From Desulfobulbaceae bacterium (GTDB lineage Bacteria; Desulfobacterota; Desulfobulbia; Desulfobulbales; Desulfocapsaceae), in contig JAUVON010000062.1 of NCBI GenBank assembly GCA_030599175.1, positions 1 through 11,030 of the forward strand: 11,030 bases of DNA, given 5' to 3'. A program made the position numbers and the translations under genes. Below are positions 7,033 through 11,030 of the stretch, one piece after another; positions within the stretch are counted from its first letter, which is position 1; each line of letters begins with the position of its first letter. Below the pieces are notes generated by a model that saw only the letters and a program-made list of their open reading frames with translations, had not been told where the DNA came from and ran no database searches.

Positions 7033-8811
7033 ATGGTTTCCAAATCTGATATAACCACACCTTGTTCTTTTACTGAACTTGGTCTGACACCTCCTCTCCT
7101 GCACAGCCTTGATGATGCGGGATATAAAATACCCACACCAATCCAGGCGGAGATGATCCCCCATATGATGGCCGGTAGAGACGTCATCGGTCAGGCGCAG
7201 ACCGGGACCGGAAAAACTGCTGCCTTTGCCCTTCCCCTTCTGGCAGGATTAGACACGGGAAAAACAAAATCTCCACAGGTACTTGTTCTCACACCCACCA
7301 GAGAACTTGCTATTCAGGTGGCGGAATCTTTTAAAAGTTATGGCAAACATCTGAAAAATTTACGGGTTTTGCCTGTCTTTGGCGGTCAGGATTACAGTAT
7401 CCAGCTCAAACAGCTGCGAAGAGGTGTTCAGGTGGTGGTTGGTACACCCGGCAGAATCATGGATCATATTCGCCAAAACAACCTCGACCTCAAAAATTTG
7501 TCAGGCTTTATCCTGGATGAAGCTGATGAGATGCTGAAAATGGGATTCATTGATGACATTGAATGGATACTTAAACATATCCCATCAAAAAGACAGACAG
7601 CACTTTTCTCTGCGACAATGCCCCGCACCATCCGGCAGATTGCTCAGAAATACCTGCACGATCCCATTGAAATAACGATCAAGACGAAAACAGTCACTGC
7701 AAACACAATCAATCAACGTTATCTCATCACCAATGGTTTCAGCAAAAAATTTGATGCGCTCTGCAAGGTCATGGAGACGGAAAGTTTCGATGGCATGCTC
7801 ATTTTTGTCCGCACCAAAGTTCAGACAGTTGAACTGGCTGAAAAACTTGCCCACCGAGGGTATGGCTGCGCCGCTCTCAACGGCGATATCCAGCAGAGCC
7901 AGCGTATCAGAACAGTTGAGCAATTGAAATCAAAGAAACTGGATATCCTGGTTGCAACAGACGTTGCCGCCCGGGGTCTTGACGTTACCCGAATAAGTCA
8001 TGTTGTTAACTTTGATATTCCTTTTGATAATGAAGCCTATATCCATCGTATAGGCAGAACAGGCAGGGCCGGGCGCAAGGGAGAGGCCATTCTTTTTGTC
8101 AATCCACAGGAACGCGCAATGCTGCGCTCAATAGAGCGGCTGACAAAACAGAAAATTGAACGAATGGAGCTGCCTACTGTCAAGGCAATAAACCTGAAGC
8201 GGGTAGACAAATTCAAAGAGAATATTAATACAGCACTGCAGAAAGATATCTCTTTTTACAAGGACCTGATTAACAGCTATCTCGCAGATAATGAAGCCGC
8301 TCCGGAAGATGTGGCTGCAGCCCTTGCAAGTATTGTCCAGGGAGACAGCCCACTCCTGCTCACTGAACCAAAGGTACAACCACGACAGAAAAAACGGAAT
8401 ACAACCGTATCACATTCCAACCATGCCCAGCTACCACCGGAAGAAGGTATGGAAAGATACCGCATAGAGGTAGGTAAAAACCATGGTGTCAAGCCCGGCA
8501 ACATTGTCGGAGCTATTGCCAACGAGGCAGATATCAGCAGCAGCCATATCGGTCGTATCACTCTATTTGATAACCACAGTACGGTCGATCTTCCATTCGG
8601 TATGCCGACCGACATCTTCAGGCTCCTCAAAAAGGTGTGGATCAACAACAGGCCGTTAAAGATACAAAAAACCGCGGCCGACGAGAATAGATTCATTGAA
8701 AATGGAAAAAAGGAAAGCAGGAAGAACCCGCAACAAAAAAATCCTCAGCGAAAAAGATCAAAAAGGATAAAAGGTCAGCAACGTAAACATTCTGCCAGGC
8801 CGATGTTGTAA
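7033..8811 (+). CDS. deaD: DEAD-box ATP-dependent RNA helicase, DeaD/CsdA type
   Basis: This ATP-dependent RNA helicase unwinds short RNA duplexes. Relatives act in ribosome large-subunit assembly, mRNA decay and cold adaptation. The core carries a Q-motif region (about 12-38), motif I AQTGTGKT (55-62), PTREL (88-92), TPGR (138-141), DEAD (162-165) and SAT (193-195). ARGLD and HRIGRTGR follow in the second RecA domain. After a linker comes a DbpA-type RNA-binding domain (about 473-545), then a lysine- and arginine-rich tail. The 592-residue length and DbpA domain placement match CsdA better than RhlE or RhlB. The structured element directly upstream suggests post-transcriptional control, as expected for a cold-inducible helicase, but that link is inferred. 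It converges on the next gene 15 nt away. Confidence 0.95.
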   Translation: MVSKSDITTPCSFTELGLTPPLLHSLDDAGYKIPTPIQAEMIPHMMAGRDVIGQAQTGTGKTAAFALPLLAGLDTGKTKSPQVLVLTPTRELAIQVAESFKSYGKHLKNLRVLPVFGGQDYSIQLKQLRRGVQVVVGTPGRIMDHIRQNNLDLKNLSGFILDEADEMLKMGFIDDIEWILKHIPSKRQTALFSATMPRTIRQIAQKYLHDPIEITIKTKTVTANTINQRYLITNGFSKKFDALCKVMETESFDGMLIFVRTKVQTVELAEKLAHRGYGCAALNGDIQQSQRIRTVEQLKSKKLDILVATDVAARGLDVTRISHVVNFDIPFDNEAYIHRIGRTGRAGRKGEAILFVNPQERAMLRSIERLTKQKIERMELPTVKAINLKRVDKFKENINTALQKDISFYKDLINSYLADNEAAPEDVAAALASIVQGDSPLLLTEPKVQPRQKKRNTTVSHSNHAQLPPEEGMERYRIEVGKNHGVKPGNIVGAIANEADISSSHIGRITLFDNHSTVDLPFGMPTDIFRLLKKVWINNRPLKIQKTAADENRFIENGKKESRKNPQQKNPQRKRSKRIKGQQRKHSARPML

Positions 8812-8832
8812 CCGCCTGTTCCCGGCCTACAG
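8792..8832. terminator. Inverted repeat across convergent gene ends
   Basis: AGGCCG (8797-8802) pairs with CGGCCT (8823-8828), and outside a small internal mismatch CTG (8792-8794) pairs with CAG (8830-8832). The 20-nt loop contains the helicase stop codon. Position between two convergent genes suits a shared terminator, but there is no T-run on either side and the loop is large, so the role is doubtful. Confidence 0.25.
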
Positions 8833-9744
8833 TTCAACCACCATTCCTTCCCTGGCAAAGAACACCTCTGTTTCACCAGGACGCCCGGGATCACAAAACT
8901 TCTTTGCAAACTCATCGAGCTGGTCATCCGTTCTATCCGGATCGTGATGAAATAAAGCCAGCTTTTTGACCCCCGCCCTGTTTGCTGCGGCAATGGCATA
9001 CTCTATGCTCGTATGTCCCCAGTTTCTCCGTCCGCTGTACTCTTCCTCTGTATACTGCGCATCATGAATAAGCAAATCCGCCCCGGCAAAAAACTGTTCG
9101 ATAACCATATTCAATTCAGCTGCTACCTCTTCCCCCTCCAGGGCCATAGCCTCATCATAGCCGGGGGCATTTGGGTCGGTTATAAACAGATTACGAAACG
9201 GTTCTGTATCAAAACAGGTGCAGACGACCTTGCCATCATACTCAAAGCGGTAGCCGAGAGAGGTGATCGGGTGATTCAACAGCTTTGTTGACAACTGGAG
9301 ACCATCACCCAGATCAATACAAGGATTCTCATTGAGCCGGATATACTCAATATTTGAGGAAAGTTCGCCAAGATTTACAGGGAAATATCGATACTTCATC
9401 TGACCGCCCACAACATCTTCAAGAGGGTCATCCTCAAAAGTGACCGGACCGTAAACCTTTATTACGGAACCGGGAGCATAAACAGGAGTAAAAAATGGAT
9501 ACCCCATGATATGATCCCAATGGGTGTGGGAAAGAAAAATATCCGCTTTAATCGAATCATCGATCGGATCGTTTGCCATCAGAGAGTTGCCAAGTAATCG
9601 TATACCTGAGCCAGCATCAATTATGATAATACGATTCTCCGGGCCCACCCGCAACTCAACGCAAGCGGTATTGCCACCATATTTCTTGGTAGCCATGCCA
9701 GGACTGGGGATAGAACCTCGGACGCCCCAAAATCGTATTTTCAA
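8827..9744 (-). CDS. Metallo-beta-lactamase-fold metal-dependent hydrolase
   Basis: This belongs to the metallo-beta-lactamase superfamily (Lactamase_B_2-like), which use two metal ions, usually zinc, to hydrolyse ester or phosphodiester bonds. It opens with KIRFWGVRGSIPSPG and a KYGGNTACVE segment typical of one uncharacterised bacterial subgroup. The metal-binding HTHWDH is at 73-78. Further likely ligands are His158 in LLNHP, Asp179 in CFDTE, Asp228 in IHDAQY and a histidine in FHHDPD (266-267). No signal peptide is seen, so it is probably cytosolic. The start is TTG, chosen because GAGGAG lies 6 nt upstream and the first beta strand begins immediately. Relatives include RNase Z-like and cyclic-nucleotide phosphodiesterase-like enzymes; a signalling role next to an HDOD gene is possible but unproven. 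Confidence 0.88.
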   Translation of the reverse strand: MKIRFWGVRGSIPSPGMATKKYGGNTACVELRVGPENRIIIIDAGSGIRLLGNSLMANDPIDDSIKADIFLSHTHWDHIMGYPFFTPVYAPGSVIKVYGPVTFEDDPLEDVVGGQMKYRYFPVNLGELSSNIEYIRLNENPCIDLGDGLQLSTKLLNHPITSLGYRFEYDGKVVCTCFDTEPFRNLFITDPNAPGYDEAMALEGEEVAAELNMVIEQFFAGADLLIHDAQYTEEEYSGRRNWGHTSIEYAIAAANRAGVKKLALFHHDPDRTDDQLDEFAKKFCDPGRPGETEVFFAREGMVVEL

Positions 9745-9750
9745 TGAATT

Positions 9751-9756
9751 CTCCTC
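9751..9756 (-). promoter_or_regulatory. Strong ribosome-binding site fixing a TTG start
   Basis: On the minus strand GAGGAG lies 6 nt before the TTG at 9744. No ATG or GTG with comparable spacing exists that keeps the family's N-terminal KIRFWGVRGS intact, so this site decides the start. Confidence 0.75.
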
Positions 9757-9771
9757 TCACCTGGGTAAAGC

Positions 9772-9905
9772 ACTAACCCGAATAAATCGGAATTTTAGAA
9801 TGCTTGGATAAGTGCCATGAAAGTATATTCAACCATATAATTTTAAACGACCTTCCCCTATTTCTTGTTTCTTATTGCAGAAGTTCTGGAGTAAGGCACT
9901 AAATT
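9772..9905 (+). ncRNA. Copy 2 of the deaD-leader repeat element
   Basis: This is a diverged second copy of the element at 6896-7032, listed in the same sense. It shares ACTAACCCGA, TGGATAAGTGCC (9805-9816) and the terminal 18-nt block (9888-9905). The first hairpin is kept as CCGA/TCGG (9778-9781 with 9787-9790) although its loop changes from CAAG to ATAAA. AGTGCC (9811-9816) can pair with GGCACT (9895-9900), and TTTAG (9794-9798) with CTAAA (9899-9903). By eye the 71 nt between the conserved blocks match at 36 positions without gaps, including TCAACCA. No plus-strand gene follows; the copy fills the gap between two minus-strand genes and overlaps the HDOD stop codon. It may be a small RNA gene or a dispersed repeat. 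Confidence 0.55.
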
Positions 9906-10759
9906 TGCAAAAACAACTCACTCTTATGGATTTCTTCTTCCACTCTACCGCCTATAGTACCAAAAACATCATGGTTCAAGTCGACAAGATCCAGTAAACG
10001 AGCAATATCCTCCTCATCGGGGAAGGGGTCACCTGCGTAACCATGATCCAGGATATTGGTGTATATATTAGCAAGAGCAACAAGAGCTACCTGTTGACCT
10101 GCCCCACCCTCCAGTTTGTCCATTTCATGATGGGTGGTGATACATTCTGTTATCACCTTATTAAGTTTCCACTTTTCCGCAATCATCAAACCTACTTCCT
10201 GATGATCAATACCAATAAGGTAACGTTCAACCTCTATAAGAGAACGTTGCTCCAGTTTCGCAACATTGAGTACTTCAATATATTCATCACCAAAAGGCAC
10301 TTTACCAAGATCATGGAGGAGCCCGGCCAGAAACAGTTCTTCCCGCTCCATAGGAGAATAGCCTTTCACTTCTCCCAGCAGCCTGGCACTAACCCCCGTA
10401 CCAATGGAATGTTCCCAGAATTTTGCCGTAGGAAGTGCCCGAGACTTCTTCACTCCTGATACAGTACGGATAATTGCCGTACTCAGGGCGATATTTTTCA
10501 CAGTATTCATACCGAGCATGGTGATAGCCCGGGTCAGAGAAGTTACCTTGTTGATAAGAGAATAGTATGCGGAATTGATCAGTTTCAGAACCTGGCCGGC
10601 AAGAATCGGGTCAAGTGAAATCACCTTGTTGAGTTCATTGGGAGACGCGTCTGTACGACTGCAAATCTCCATCACTTTACCCACCGTCGTCGAAAGACTG
10701 GGCATTTTCTGAATAAATTTTTCTATGTTCTCTCTCTGTTTCTCCTTATCAAACCCCAT
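9899..10759 (-). CDS. HDOD domain signalling protein
   Basis: HDOD proteins are cytosolic regulators related to HD phosphohydrolases; known members influence motility, biofilm, stress or cyclic-nucleotide signalling, usually without a proven enzyme activity. The domain fills most of the protein: MPSLSTTVGKVMEIC near 19-33, the SLDPILAGQVLKLINSAYY segment (48-66) and TRAITMLGMNTVKNIAL (76-92). It keeps HD-superfamily residues that many HDOD members lose: His117, His149-Asp150 in LLHDLGK, His186 and His210-His211. No receiver, GGDEF or EAL domain is fused. The ATG has AAGGA 5 nt upstream. It lies 94 nt after hisA on the same strand. Its TAG stop codon falls inside the terminal block of repeat copy 2. 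The target process is unknown. Confidence 0.9.
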   Translation of the reverse strand: MGFDKEKQRENIEKFIQKMPSLSTTVGKVMEICSRTDASPNELNKVISLDPILAGQVLKLINSAYYSLINKVTSLTRAITMLGMNTVKNIALSTAIIRTVSGVKKSRALPTAKFWEHSIGTGVSARLLGEVKGYSPMEREELFLAGLLHDLGKVPFGDEYIEVLNVAKLEQRSLIEVERYLIGIDHQEVGLMIAEKWKLNKVITECITTHHEMDKLEGGAGQQVALVALANIYTNILDHGYAGDPFPDEEDIARLLDLVDLNHDVFGTIGGRVEEEIHKSELFLQI

Positions 10760-10853
10760 AACAATCCTTATAAAATAAGAGTGTTATACAATATACCACC
10801 ATTGCTGTCTGGATGCAGGCCATTCTATCCAATGCGGGTCAAGACTCTTACCA

Positions 10854-11030
10854 TCAGCAGTCATCTTCCCGACAAAACAAAACCACGTCATCATAGGCTG
10901 CGGTTGTACCACCAAAGATATCAAGTCCACTGCCGATGGTTGCATCAATCCTGTTCCTGCCGATGTCCCTGATCAGCTGCATATCGACCAGATCTCTAAT
11001 ACCACCTGCATAAGTTGTTGGAATCGGGGA
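10854..11030 (-). CDS. hisA: HisA C-terminus, HIS6-like type (partial)
   Basis: Only the last 58 residues and the TGA stop are in the window; the 5' part lies beyond 11030. The fragment contains TYAGGIRDLVDMQLI, an IDATIGSGLDIFGG segment and an acidic end. This resembles the C-terminal phosphate-binding half of phosphoribosylformimino-5-aminoimidazole carboxamide ribotide isomerase, the fourth step of histidine biosynthesis. The TYAGG and GSxLDIFGG motifs are those I associate with the eukaryotic HIS6-type isomerase; ordinary bacterial HisA has ASGGV and GRALYEG-like motifs in these places. The assignment rests on a short piece and on recall. The HDOD gene follows 94 nt downstream on the same strand, with no evident terminator between. 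Confidence 0.75.
   Translation of the reverse strand, partial: SPIPTTYAGGIRDLVDMQLIRDIGRNRIDATIGSGLDIFGGTTAAYDDVVLFCREDDC

Noticed and set aside
8277..8696. 139-codon minus-strand reading frame inside the helicase gene
   Set aside because: It is a shadow of the DbpA-domain coding region, with no domain of its own.
9772..9905. Integron attC recombination site
   Set aside because: The size and imperfect palindrome are suggestive, but the paired RYYYAAC and GTTRRRY core sites are absent at the ends, there is no integrase, and the flanking genes are not cassette-like.

Overview
The window looks like a bacterial chromosome segment of moderate G+C, most plausibly from a Gram-negative member of Desulfobacterota (Desulfobulbales-like). 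That placement is an inference from gene content: an HDOD protein, a zinc-ribbon membrane protease, a CATTCCC-type intergenic palindrome and a HIS6-type HisA. It is not proven by any marker gene here.

Region 1 (1-4936) is a surface-polysaccharide block. After a 42-bp-stem palindrome (53-157), three tightly packed plus-strand genes encode a PAPS-type sulfotransferase, a membrane acyltransferase-3 with a C-terminal SGNH domain, and a family 2 glycosyltransferase. The last two overlap by 4 nt. A second family 2 glycosyltransferase faces them on the minus strand. Together they suggest assembly of a glycan that is decorated with sulfate and acyl groups.

Region 2 (4982-6675) holds a minus-strand membrane-anchored trypsin-like protease. 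It has an N-terminal zinc ribbon and an unusual coiled-coil insertion between catalytic His and Asp. It probably shares a transcript with the downstream glycosyltransferase from a recognisable sigma-70-like promoter (6179-6207). Divergent from it is arfB, a stop-codon-independent ribosome-rescue hydrolase.

Region 3 (6676-8811) is a 357-nt gene-free stretch followed by a DeaD/CsdA-type DEAD-box RNA helicase. The last ~137 nt before the helicase start codon are a structured element. A diverged second copy lies at 9772-9905, between two minus-strand genes. This repeated element is the most interesting unexplained signal in the window. Its conserved ends can pair, and in the helicase leader that pairing would cover the ribosome-binding site.

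Region 4 (8827-11030) is all minus strand: a metallo-beta-lactamase-fold hydrolase that starts with TTG, an HDOD signalling protein whose stop codon lies inside the second repeat copy, and the C-terminal 58 residues of a HisA that resembles the eukaryotic HIS6 type rather than the usual bacterial one.
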